From the NCBI GenBank assembly GCA_016710465.1, contig JADJVS010000016.1:558001-622000 (forward strand): a stretch of 64,000 nucleotides of DNA. The letters are read 5' to 3'. This document shows positions 7,895-16,107 of the stretch, piece after piece. Under the pieces are notes generated by a model. It ran no database searches, was not told where the DNA came from, and saw nothing but the letters and a program-made list of their open reading frames with translations. The position numbers and the translations under genes are program-made. This DNA comes from Sulfuritalea sp. GTDB lineage: Bacteria > Pseudomonadota > Gammaproteobacteria > Burkholderiales > Rhodocyclaceae. Every line of letters begins with the position of its first letter. Position 1 is the stretch's first letter.

Positions 7895-9538
7895 GTGACT
7901 CGCAACAATCCGTACAAGATGGGACTCGACAAGAATCCCGCCAATTTTGTTTCTCTCTCGCCGCTCAGCTTTATTGCCCGTTCGGCGTACATCTATCCGG
8001 AAAAGGTCGCGGTCATCTATAACGAGCACCGCTTTACCTGGGCGCAGACATACGAGCGTTGCCGTCGTCTGGCATCGGCCTTGACACAGCGGGGAGTCGG
8101 TGTCGGCGACACCGTAGCCGCCATGTTGCCGAATGTGCCGGCCATGTATGAAGCGCATTTCGGTGTGCCAATGACCGGTGCCGTGCTCAATACCCTGAAC
8201 ACGCGCCTGGATGCCGAGGCCATTGCCTTCATGTTGCAGCACGGCGAAGCCAAGGTGCTGCTGACCGACCGTGAGTTTTCCGGGGTGATCGAGCAAGCCC
8301 TTGCCATGCTGCCCGGCGCGCGGCCGCTGGTGATCGAGGTCGACGACCCATCGTACGCCGGCGGCAAGACGCTTGGCGATATCGAGTACGAGACCTTCAT
8401 TGTGGGCGGCGACCCGGAATACGACTGGCATTTGCCTGCGGACGAGTGGGATGCCATTGCTCTCAACTACACCTCCGGAACCACGGGGAATCCCAAGGGG
8501 GTGGTCTACCACCACCGCGGCGCCTACCTCAACGCCACCAGCAACATCGTCTCATGGGCGATGCCGCACCACGCCATCTATCTGTGGACGCTTCCGATGT
8601 TTCATTGCAACGGTTGGTGCTTTCCCTGGACCATGGCCGCCAATGCGGGAACCAACGTCTGCCTGCGCCGGGTCGATGTACAGATGATCTTCGACCTGAT
8701 CCGCGAGCACAAGGTCGATCATTTCTGCGGTGCGCCGATTGTGCACAACATGCTGATCAATGCCCCCGACGCTATGCGGGCGGGAATCGCGCACACAGTA
8801 AAGGCCCTGGTAGCCGGCGCTGCACCGCCTGCTGCCGTGATCGAGGGTATGGAGCGGATCGGCTTCGACATCACTCACGTCTATGGCCTGACAGAAACAT
8901 ATGGACCCGCGTCGGTGTGTGCCAAGCACGACGCCTGGAGCATGCTGCCGATCGCGCTGCGGGCCGAGCGCAACGGGCGGCAGGGGGTGCCTTATCACTT
9001 GCAGGAAGCGATCAAGGTCCTTGATCCGGATTCGATGTTTACCGTGCCGCGCGACGGCGAAACGATGGGCGAGATCATGTTCCGCGGGAACATCGTGATG
9101 AAAGGCTACCTGAAGAATCCGAGCGCGACTGAGGAATCCTTCCGCGGCGGCTGGTTCCATACCGGGGACCTGGCCGTGATGCATTCCGATGGCTACGTCA
9201 AGATCAAGGATCGTTCCAAGGACGTGATCATCTCTGGCGGCGAGAACATTTCCTCGCTCGAGGTGGAAGAAGCACTGTACCGCCACCCGGCGGTCATGGT
9301 CGCCGCCGTGGTCGCCAAGCCAGACGAAAAGTGGGGCGAGGTGCCGTGCGCCTTCGTCGAGCTCAAGGATGGCGCCAGCGTGACCGAGGCCGAGATCATC
9401 GAGCACTGCCGCGCCATGCTCGCCCGTTTCAAGGTGCCGAAGTCTGTGGAGTTCTGCGAGCTGCCCAAGACATCGACCGGAAAGATACAGAAATTCGTGC
9501 TGCGCCAGCAGGTCAAGTCGGCCAGCGCAATCGAGTGA
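7895..9538 (+). CDS. AMP-forming acyl-CoA synthetase (medium/long-chain or related acid)
   Basis: 547-residue member of the ANL superfamily that activates a carboxylic acid to its CoA thioester using ATP. Visible motifs: P-loop-like YTSGTTGNPKGV, A5 motif YGLTETYGP, A7 HTGDLAVMHSDGY, A8 KDRSKDVIISGGENISS and the A10 lysine in PKTSTGKIQK. The GTG start follows GGAGG-like sequence. It begins an operon containing a Liv-type importer and an acyl-CoA dehydrogenase module, so its substrate is probably the imported acid. Closest recognisable type is the AlkK/DmdB-like ligase group; true substrate unknown. Confidence 0.9.
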   Translation: MTRNNPYKMGLDKNPANFVSLSPLSFIARSAYIYPEKVAVIYNEHRFTWAQTYERCRRLASALTQRGVGVGDTVAAMLPNVPAMYEAHFGVPMTGAVLNTLNTRLDAEAIAFMLQHGEAKVLLTDREFSGVIEQALAMLPGARPLVIEVDDPSYAGGKTLGDIEYETFIVGGDPEYDWHLPADEWDAIALNYTSGTTGNPKGVVYHHRGAYLNATSNIVSWAMPHHAIYLWTLPMFHCNGWCFPWTMAANAGTNVCLRRVDVQMIFDLIREHKVDHFCGAPIVHNMLINAPDAMRAGIAHTVKALVAGAAPPAAVIEGMERIGFDITHVYGLTETYGPASVCAKHDAWSMLPIALRAERNGRQGVPYHLQEAIKVLDPDSMFTVPRDGETMGEIMFRGNIVMKGYLKNPSATEESFRGGWFHTGDLAVMHSDGYVKIKDRSKDVIISGGENISSLEVEEALYRHPAVMVAAVVAKPDEKWGEVPCAFVELKDGASVTEAEIIEHCRAMLARFKVPKSVEFCELPKTSTGKIQKFVLRQQVKSASAIE

Positions 9539-9573
9539 TCCGGATCGACCTACCCTCCCAACGGACTATTTCC

Positions 9574-10341
9574 ATGAGCGACTACATTCTCGAGACCACC
9601 GGCCTGACCAAGGAGTTCAAGGGCTTCGCCGCGGTTTCCGACGTCAACCTGAACATCCGTCGCGGCGACATACACGCCCTGATCGGCCCGAACGGAGCCG
9701 GCAAGACGACGGTGTTCAACCTGCTGACAAAGTTCCTGCCGCCGACCCGCGGCTGCATCCTGTTCCAGGGACAGGACATCACGCACGAAGCACCGGCTGC
9801 AACGGCCCGGCGCGGCTTGGTCCGATCATTCCAGATCTCGGCGACCTTCCCACACCTGACGGTACTTGAGAATGTCCGCATCGGCCTGCAACGCAAGCTG
9901 GGCACCGAATTCCACTTCTGGAAGCCGGAAAGGACGCTGGACGTACTCAACAGCCGCGCCATGGAGCTGCTGGCCGATGTCGACCTGACCCAGTTCGCGG
10001 GCACGATCACAAGCGAGATGCCTTATGGACGCAAGCGCGCCCTGGAGATCGCGACCACTCTCGCACTCGATCCGGCGATGATGTTGCTCGATGAGCCGAC
10101 TCAGGGTATGGGGCAGGAAGACATTGCCCGCGTTGTGGATCTGATCCGCAAGGTGTCCGCCAATCGCACCATCGTGATGGTGGAGCACAACCTCTCGGTG
10201 GTGGCGAACCTGTGCGATCGGATCACCGTGCTGCAGCGCGGAAGTGTCCTTGCCGAGGGAACCTACGACGAAGTGTCGAAGAACCCGCAGGTTCTGGAGG
10301 CTTACGTCGGGTCGAACGACATGAACGATGCCCATCACTGA
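9574..10341 (+). CDS. livG: Branched-chain-type ABC transporter ATP-binding protein LivG-like
   Basis: 255-residue ABC ATPase. Walker A GPNGAGKTT, signature region (SEMPYGRKRALEIA, a variant of LSGGQ common in LivG), Walker B MMLLDEPTQGM and the switch His in MVEHNLSVV. It starts at ATG 9574 after the CoA ligase and is followed by the second ATPase. Together with LivF, LivH, LivM and a binding protein it forms a HAAT-type importer, a family that in such catabolic clusters often carries carboxylic or aromatic acids rather than amino acids. Confidence 0.92.
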   Translation: MSDYILETTGLTKEFKGFAAVSDVNLNIRRGDIHALIGPNGAGKTTVFNLLTKFLPPTRGCILFQGQDITHEAPAATARRGLVRSFQISATFPHLTVLENVRIGLQRKLGTEFHFWKPERTLDVLNSRAMELLADVDLTQFAGTITSEMPYGRKRALEIATTLALDPAMMLLDEPTQGMGQEDIARVVDLIRKVSANRTIVMVEHNLSVVANLCDRITVLQRGSVLAEGTYDEVSKNPQVLEAYVGSNDMNDAHH

Positions 10342-10353
10342 TTCGAGGCCAAC

Positions 10354-11076
10354 ATGACCAGTGCTTTCAGTCCCCATCCGGAAATTCTGCGCATCACCGA
10401 CCTGCACTCGTTCTACGGCGAGTCGCACATCCTGCATGGCATCGACATCAACGTGCACCAGGGCGAATGCGTCACCCTGCTGGGTCGCAACGGCTCCGGC
10501 CGCTCCACCACGCTCAAGTCGATCCTGGGTCTGGTCGGCAAGCGCAGCGGATCGATCATGGTCGACGGTGTCGAGGTGATCAACGTGCCGACGCACCGCA
10601 TGGCCCGCCTCGGCGTCGGCTTCGTGCCTGAGGAACGGGCCATCTTTGCCTCGCTCAGCACCGAGGAAAACCTGATGCTGCCACCGCTAGTTAGTAGCGG
10701 CGGCATGAGTGTGGATGAGATCTACGATTTATTTCCCAATCTATACGAGCGACGGAATAGCCCGGGTACCAAACTTTCCGGCGGCGAGCAGCAGATGCTT
10801 GCCATGGCCCGTGTCCTGCGTACCGGCGCAAAGCTGCTGCTCATGGACGAAATCACGGAGGGTCTGGCCCCCGTCATCGTCAAGAAACTCGGTGAAGTCA
10901 TCACACTGCTCAAGCTGCGCGGCTTCACCATCGTGCTGGTGGAGCAGAACTTTCGCTTCGCCGCTCCGCTCGCCGACCGGCACCATGTGCTCGAACACGG
11001 CGAAATCATTGCCACCATTCCGCAGGCCGAGCTGGCCGGCAAGATGGACTGGCTGCACCAGGTGCTCGGCGTCTAG
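10354..11076 (+). CDS. livF: Branched-chain-type ABC transporter ATP-binding protein LivF-like
   Basis: 240-residue ABC ATPase, second nucleotide-binding subunit of the importer. ABC signature KLSGGEQQMLAMARVL, Walker B LLLMDEITEGL (Glu catalytic), and His replaced by Gln in VLVEQNFRFA as is usual for LivF. The Walker A reads GRNGSGRST, with Arg where the canonical Lys stands. I have the impression that Arg occurs here in some betaproteobacterial LivF-like proteins, so it may be a subfamily trait. Twelve bases separate it from livG. Confidence 0.91.
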   Translation: MTSAFSPHPEILRITDLHSFYGESHILHGIDINVHQGECVTLLGRNGSGRSTTLKSILGLVGKRSGSIMVDGVEVINVPTHRMARLGVGFVPEERAIFASLSTEENLMLPPLVSSGGMSVDEIYDLFPNLYERRNSPGTKLSGGEQQMLAMARVLRTGAKLLLMDEITEGLAPVIVKKLGEVITLLKLRGFTIVLVEQNFRFAAPLADRHHVLEHGEIIATIPQAELAGKMDWLHQVLGV

Positions 11077-11107
11077 CCCGGCCCATCATTCAACCGAGGA
11101 GAATCGA

Positions 11108-12322
11108 ATGACCCGCAACACCATTGTTTCTGCCGCATGCGCCGCCGCCCTGGTGGCCATGTCGGCTTCCGCCCATGCCCAGATTTCCGACAACGTCGTC
11201 AAGATCGGCGTGCTGACGGACATGTCCGGCACCTATTCGGACCTGACCGGCGCCGGCGCCGTGCTCGCCACCCGGATGGCGATCGATGACTTCATCGCCA
11301 AGGAGAAGCCGTCGTTCAAGATTGAAATGGTCTCTTCCGATCACCAGAACAAGGGTGACATTGCCGCCAACAAGGCGCGCGAGTGGATCGAGCGCGATAA
11401 AGTCGATACCGTGACGGAATTGGTGACGACCTCGGTGGCCCTGGCCGTAATGAAGATCGCCAAGGAAAAGAACCGTATCGCCCTGATCAGTGGCGCTGCA
11501 TCCACGCCGATTACCAACGAGCAATGCAACGACATCACCGTGCATTGGACCTACGATACCTACGCGTTGGCCAATGGTACCGCCAGGGCCGTGACCAAGC
11601 AGGGTGGCGACAGCTGGTTCTTCCTCACCGCCGACTATGCCTTCGGCCATTCGCTGGAGAAGGATTCCGCGAACGTGGTGACCGCCAACGGCGGCAAGGT
11701 CGTCGGTTCGGTCCGCCATCCGTTCCCGGCATCGGACTTTTCCTCCTTCCTGCTCAAGGCCCAGTCATCCGGGGCGAAAGTGATCGGCCTGGCCAACGCG
11801 GGCGCCGACACCACCAACGCGATCAAGCAGGCCGCCGAGTTTGGCATCACGCCCAAGCAGTCGCTCGCCGGTCTCCTGATGTTCATTACCGATGTGCATT
11901 CGCTTGGGCTCAAGACGACGCAGTCGATGTACCTGACCGACTCGTTCTACTGGGACCTGAACGACGAGACCCGCGCCTGGTCGAAGCGCTTCTACGACAA
12001 GCAGAAGAAGATGCCCACCGGCCTCCAGGCCGGCCAGTATTCGTCCATCTATCACTACCTGAAAGCCGTCAAGGCGGTCAATTCGGACGACACGCAGAAA
12101 GTGATGACGCAGATGAAGAAGACCCCGGTGAACGATTTTTTCGCCAAGAACGGCAAGATCCGCGATGATGGCCGCATGGTGCATGACATGTACCTCGCCC
12201 AGGTCAAGAAGCCAGCCGACTCGAAGTATCCGTGGGATTACTACACGATTAAAGCCACCATCCCCGGCGACGAGGCGTTCCAGTCGCTGAAGGATTCGCG
12301 CTGCCCGCTGATCAAGAAGTAA
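11108..12322 (+). CDS. Periplasmic substrate-binding protein of Liv/HAAT type
   Basis: 404 residues with a Sec signal peptide (Arg near N-terminus, hydrophobic core AACAAALVAMSA, cleavage after AHA). Mature part has the type I periplasmic-binding fold start VVKIGVLTDMSGTYSDLTG. The open frame extends upstream, but ATG 11108 with GAGGAGA just before it and the signal peptide fix the start. It captures the transporter's ligand in the periplasm. Absence of the paired Cys residues typical of LivK, and the CoA ligase next door, suggest a carboxylate rather than leucine, which is inference. Confidence 0.9.
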   Translation: MTRNTIVSAACAAALVAMSASAHAQISDNVVKIGVLTDMSGTYSDLTGAGAVLATRMAIDDFIAKEKPSFKIEMVSSDHQNKGDIAANKAREWIERDKVDTVTELVTTSVALAVMKIAKEKNRIALISGAASTPITNEQCNDITVHWTYDTYALANGTARAVTKQGGDSWFFLTADYAFGHSLEKDSANVVTANGGKVVGSVRHPFPASDFSSFLLKAQSSGAKVIGLANAGADTTNAIKQAAEFGITPKQSLAGLLMFITDVHSLGLKTTQSMYLTDSFYWDLNDETRAWSKRFYDKQKKMPTGLQAGQYSSIYHYLKAVKAVNSDDTQKVMTQMKKTPVNDFFAKNGKIRDDGRMVHDMYLAQVKKPADSKYPWDYYTIKATIPGDEAFQSLKDSRCPLIKK

Positions 12323-12361
12323 GCCCGCCGTCCCATCCCCTGTTTGCCAATGCAAGCAATC

Positions 12362-12385
12362 GGAGGGGCGGCGCGCCGTCCCTCC
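12362..12385 (+). terminator. Intercistronic hairpin after the binding-protein gene
   Basis: GGAGGGGCGG pairs with CCGTCCCTCC (10 bp with one G-U) around a 4-base loop, about 40 bases after the binding-protein stop and before the permease gene. There is no T-run. Hairpins here usually stabilise the upstream message or weaken transcription into the permeases, giving excess binding protein; that role is inferred. Confidence 0.5.
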
Positions 12386-12401
12386 GGATCAGGAGCCAAG
12401 C

Positions 12402-13283
12402 ATGGAAGTCTTCGGAATCCCGACCGCCCTCCTGGGCAGCCAGCTGTTGATCGGCCTGATCAACGGATCGTTCTACGCCATTCTCAGTCTGGGACTGGCC
12501 ATCATCTTCGGTCTGCTCAACATCATCAATTTCGCCCACGGCGCACAGTACATGATGGGTGCTTTCGTCGCATGGATCGCGCTGACCAAGTTCGGCGTCG
12601 ACTACTGGATGGCCCTGGTGATTTCGCCTATCCTGACCGGCGCCTTCGGCATCGTCCTCGAACGCACCATGCTGCGCAAGCTGTACAAGCTGGACCATCT
12701 GTACGGCCTGCTGCTGACCTTCGGCCTGGCGCTGATCATCGAGGGCATCTTCCGTGACCAATACGGAATTTCCGGTCAGACCTACGAGGTACCAGAAGCT
12801 CTGTCCGGCGGCGTCAACCTCGGCTTCATGTTCCTGCCGATCTATCGCGGCTGGGTGGTGGTCGCTGCCTTGGCGGTGTGCTTCTTCACCTGGTACATGA
12901 TCGAACGCACCAAACTTGGCGCCTATTTGCGCGCTGGTACCGAGAATTCCCAGATCGTTCAGGCACTGGGTGTCAACGTCCCGCTGTTGATTACCTTCAC
13001 CTACGGTTACGGCGTGGCGCTGGCGGCGTTTGCCGGCGTCCTGGCGGCGCCGATATTCCAGGTCAGCCCGGTGATGGGGTCCAATCTCATCATTGTCGTG
13101 TTCGCCGTCGTCGTCATCGGCGGCATGGGCTCGATCCTCGGCTCCATCGTCACCGGCCTCGGTCTCGGGCTGATCGAGGGCCTGACCAAGGTGATCTATC
13201 CGGAAGCCTCCGCTGTGGTGGTCTTCGTCATCATGGTCATCGTGCTGCTGGTCCGCCCGGCCGGACTGTTCGGCAAATCCTGA
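12402..13283 (+). CDS. livH: Branched-chain-type ABC transporter permease LivH-like
   Basis: 293-residue inner-membrane protein with about eight hydrophobic segments and the family signature IINFAHGAQYMMGAF near the N-terminus and VVVIGGMGSILGSIVTGLGLG near the C-terminus. It forms one half of the transmembrane channel of the importer together with the following LivM-like subunit, 24 bases downstream. Start ATG follows an AGGAGCC sequence. Confidence 0.93.
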   Translation: MEVFGIPTALLGSQLLIGLINGSFYAILSLGLAIIFGLLNIINFAHGAQYMMGAFVAWIALTKFGVDYWMALVISPILTGAFGIVLERTMLRKLYKLDHLYGLLLTFGLALIIEGIFRDQYGISGQTYEVPEALSGGVNLGFMFLPIYRGWVVVAALAVCFFTWYMIERTKLGAYLRAGTENSQIVQALGVNVPLLITFTYGYGVALAAFAGVLAAPIFQVSPVMGSNLIIVVFAVVVIGGMGSILGSIVTGLGLGLIEGLTKVIYPEASAVVVFVIMVIVLLVRPAGLFGKS

Positions 13284-13307
13284 CGCACAGAGAGAAGGAA
13301 TCCACGA

Positions 13308-14270
13308 ATGAATACGCAAGCCTCCCACGCTTCGCACGGGCAATTGGTCAAGCCGACCCGGTCGAACACGGTGTTCCTGGTGCTGTTTGCGCTAGGCCTG
13401 GTCGCTCCCTTCGCGGTCTATCCGACCTTCCTCATGAAGGCACTTTGCTTCGGCCTTTTCGCCAGCGCGTTCAACCTGCTTCTGGGCTACGTCGGGCTGC
13501 TCTCCTTCGGCCATGCCGCCTTCCTCGGCGTTGCAGGCTACGTATGCGGGATGATGGTGCGCGATGCCGGCGTAACACCAGAGTTGGGTATCGTCGCCGG
13601 TACTGCGGCGGCGGCCTCTCTGGGCTGGGTTTTCGGCAAGTTGGCAATCCGCCGCACCGGCATCTACTTTGCGATGATCACGCTGGCTCTGGCGCAGATG
13701 GTGTTCTTCCTCGCCCTGCAGATGAAGGCCACCGGTGGCGAGGACGGCTTCCAGGGGGTGCCGCGCGGCCACCTGTTCGGCCTGATCGACATGAACAATA
13801 ACATCGCAATGTATTACCTGGTGTTCGCCGTGTTCTGTATCGGCTTCTTTGTCATTCATCGCACCATCCATTCCCCGTTCGGACAGATCCTGAAAGCGAT
13901 CCGCGAGAACGAGCCGCGCGCCATCTCGCTTGGCTACGATGTCGACAAGTTCAAGTTGATCGCTTTCGTCATTTCCGCCGCGCTGGCGGGCATGGCCGGC
14001 GCAACCAAGACCCTGGTGTTCCAGTTGGCCTCGCTGACCGACGTCCATTGGCACACCTCCGGCGAGGTTGTGCTGATGACCCTGCTGGGTGGTCTCGCCA
14101 CGGTATTCGGGCCGCTGGCAGGGGCCACGGTGATCGTCACCTTGCAGAACGAACTTGCGGACAAGGTCGGCTCATGGGTCACCGTAATCATGGGCGTCAT
14201 CTTCGTGCTCTGCGTTCTGATGTTCCGCCGCGGTATCGTCGGCGAGCTGCAGGCACTGGTTAAGCGTTAA
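13308..14270 (+). CDS. livM: Branched-chain-type ABC transporter permease LivM-like
   Basis: 320 residues, multi-span inner-membrane permease. Family motifs LLLGYVGLLSFGHAAFLG, RRTGIYFAMITLALAQ and AIRENEPRAISLGYDV are all present. It completes the importer; thirteen bases later the etfB gene begins, which ties transport and oxidation into the same message. Confidence 0.93.
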   Translation: MNTQASHASHGQLVKPTRSNTVFLVLFALGLVAPFAVYPTFLMKALCFGLFASAFNLLLGYVGLLSFGHAAFLGVAGYVCGMMVRDAGVTPELGIVAGTAAAASLGWVFGKLAIRRTGIYFAMITLALAQMVFFLALQMKATGGEDGFQGVPRGHLFGLIDMNNNIAMYYLVFAVFCIGFFVIHRTIHSPFGQILKAIRENEPRAISLGYDVDKFKLIAFVISAALAGMAGATKTLVFQLASLTDVHWHTSGEVVLMTLLGGLATVFGPLAGATVIVTLQNELADKVGSWVTVIMGVIFVLCVLMFRRGIVGELQALVKR

Positions 14271-14283
14271 GGATTGAACTGAC

Positions 14284-15033
14284 ATGAAAGTCCTCGTCCC
14301 CGTGAAGCGCGTGATGGACTACAACGTCAAGGCGCGCGTGAAGTCTGACGGCACCGGAGTGGATCTGGCCAACGTCAAGATGTCGATGAACCCGTTTGAC
14401 GAGATCGCCGTCGAGGAGGCGGTGCGGCTCAAGGAAGCCGGCACCGCGACCGAGGTGGTCGCTGTCTCATGCGGCGTCGCCGCCTGCCAGGAAACCCTGC
14501 GTACCGCGATGGCGATCGGCGCCGACCGCGCCGTGCTGGTCGAGAGCGACGCCGAATTGCAGCCGCTGGCGGTGGCCAAGCTGCTCAAGGCGGTGGCCGA
14601 CAAGGAGTCGCCGCAGCTGGTCATCCTCGGCAAGCAGGCCATCGACGACGATTCCAACCAGGTCGGCCAGATGCTCGCCGCGCTGTTGGGTTGGCCGCAA
14701 GCGACCTTCGCTTCCAAGGTCGTGATCGCCGATGGCAAGGCGACGGTCACCCGCGAGGTCGACGGCGGCCTGGAAACCGTCGCGCTGACCCTGCCGGCGG
14801 TGGTGACGACCGACCTGCGCCTGAACGAACCGCGCTACGCCACGCTGCCCAATATCATGAAGGCGAAGAAGAAGACGCTCGACACGCTGAAGCCGGATGC
14901 GCTCGGCGTCGATGTATCGCCGCGCCTGACGACCGTCAGGGTGTCTGAGCCGCCCAAGCGCAGCGCCGGCATCAAGGTGGCCGACGTCGCCCAGCTGGTC
15001 GACAAACTCAAAAACGAAGCGAAGGTGTTCTGA
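14284..15033 (+). CDS. etfB: Electron transfer flavoprotein beta subunit
   Basis: 249 residues. Begins MKVLVPVKRVMDYN and carries the ETF-beta motifs MNPFDEIAVEEAVRLKE, the AMP-binding-region GKQAIDDDSNQVGQM and the C-terminal VADVAQLVDKLKNEAKV. With EtfA it forms the FAD/AMP heterodimer that takes electrons from acyl-CoA dehydrogenases and hands them to ETF-QO; both partners are encoded directly downstream. One base separates it from etfA. Confidence 0.95.
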   Translation: MKVLVPVKRVMDYNVKARVKSDGTGVDLANVKMSMNPFDEIAVEEAVRLKEAGTATEVVAVSCGVAACQETLRTAMAIGADRAVLVESDAELQPLAVAKLLKAVADKESPQLVILGKQAIDDDSNQVGQMLAALLGWPQATFASKVVIADGKATVTREVDGGLETVALTLPAVVTTDLRLNEPRYATLPNIMKAKKKTLDTLKPDALGVDVSPRLTTVRVSEPPKRSAGIKVADVAQLVDKLKNEAKVF

Positions 15034-15034
15034 C

Positions 15035-15979
15035 ATGGCCATTCTCGTCATTGCCGAACACGACAACGCCAGCCTCAAGGCGGCGACCCTCAATACCGTT
15101 ACCGCTGCCGCGAAGATCGGTGGGGAAGTGCACGTCCTCGTCGCCGGCTCCGACTGCCGGGCCGTCGCCGATGCCGCTGCCAGGGTGCAGGGCGTGGCCA
15201 AGGTCAGGCTCGCGGATGCCGCCCATTACGGGGATTTCACCGCCGAGAACCACGCCGCCCTCATCGTCGCCCAGGTTGCCAATGCGGCGTCGGGCTACAC
15301 CCACGTCCTGGCTCCGTCCACCAGCCATGGCAAGAACACCCTGCCCCGTGTCGCCGCGCTGCTCGACGTGGCGCAGATTTCCGACATCATCGCGGTCGAG
15401 GATGCCGATACCTTCGTGCGCCCGATCTACGCCGGAAACGCTCTGGCGACGGTGAAGAGCAGCGATGCGACCAAGGTCATCACCGTGCGCACCACCGGCT
15501 TCGACGCCGCTGCGGCCGAAGGCGGCAGCGCGGCGGTCGAGGCCATCGGTGCCGCTGCCGATACCGGCCAATGCACGCTGGTCGGCCGCGATATCGCCAA
15601 GAGTGCCCGCCCCGAGCTGACCGCCGCCAAGATCATCGTTTCCGGAGGCCGCGGCATGGGCAGCGGCGAGAACTACCACAAGGTGCTGGAGCCGCTGGCG
15701 GACAAACTGGGCGCGGCGATGGGCGCCACGCGCGCCGCCGTCGATGCTGGATTCGTGCCCAACGACTACCAGGTCGGACAGACCGGCAAGATCGTCGCAC
15801 CGCAGCTCTATATCGCGATAGGGATCTCCGGCGCCATCCAGCACCTGGCCGGGATGAAGGACTCCAAGGTGATCGTGGCGATCAACAAGGATCCGGACGC
15901 GCCGATCTTCCAGGTCGCCGATTACGGCCTCGTAGCGGACCTGTTCGCCGCCGTGCCGGAACTGGTCGCGGCAATTTGA
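15035..15979 (+). CDS. etfA: Electron transfer flavoprotein alpha subunit
   Basis: 314 residues, ETF-alpha. FAD-binding C-terminal domain shows SGGRGMGSGENY, the conserved DAGFVPNDYQVGQTGK stretch, APQLYIAIGISGAIQH and AINKDPDAPIFQVADYG. Partner of the preceding EtfB. A strong hairpin lies 50 bases after its stop, so etfBA may be made at a different level than the dehydrogenase that follows. Confidence 0.95.
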   Translation: MAILVIAEHDNASLKAATLNTVTAAAKIGGEVHVLVAGSDCRAVADAAARVQGVAKVRLADAAHYGDFTAENHAALIVAQVANAASGYTHVLAPSTSHGKNTLPRVAALLDVAQISDIIAVEDADTFVRPIYAGNALATVKSSDATKVITVRTTGFDAAAAEGGSAAVEAIGAAADTGQCTLVGRDIAKSARPELTAAKIIVSGGRGMGSGENYHKVLEPLADKLGAAMGATRAAVDAGFVPNDYQVGQTGKIVAPQLYIAIGISGAIQHLAGMKDSKVIVAINKDPDAPIFQVADYGLVADLFAAVPELVAAI

Positions 15980-16028
15980 AGCTTCCTCCATGCCGAAAGG
16001 GTTCTCCTCCTCCTTTCCCGGCATTTTC

Positions 16029-16057
16029 GCGGCCGGGCGGATTGACCGTCCGGCCGC
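16029..16057 (+). terminator. Hairpin between etfA and the acyl-CoA dehydrogenase
   Basis: GCGGCCGGGCGG pairs with CCGTCCGGCCGC (12 bp, one G-U) around ATTGA, followed by ACTTTCTATT. The stem is strong but the T-tract is poor, so it may act as a partial terminator or a processing/stability element inside the operon. Confidence 0.55.
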
Positions 16058-16107
16058 ACTTTCTATTGGCGTAATGCTGAACACGCTCCCTCGAGAAGGA
16101 ATATGAA

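Noticed and set aside
12402..14270. Naming the importer a true leucine/isoleucine/valine transporter
   Set aside because: Context is a CoA ligase and acyl-CoA oxidation; family membership does not give the substrate.
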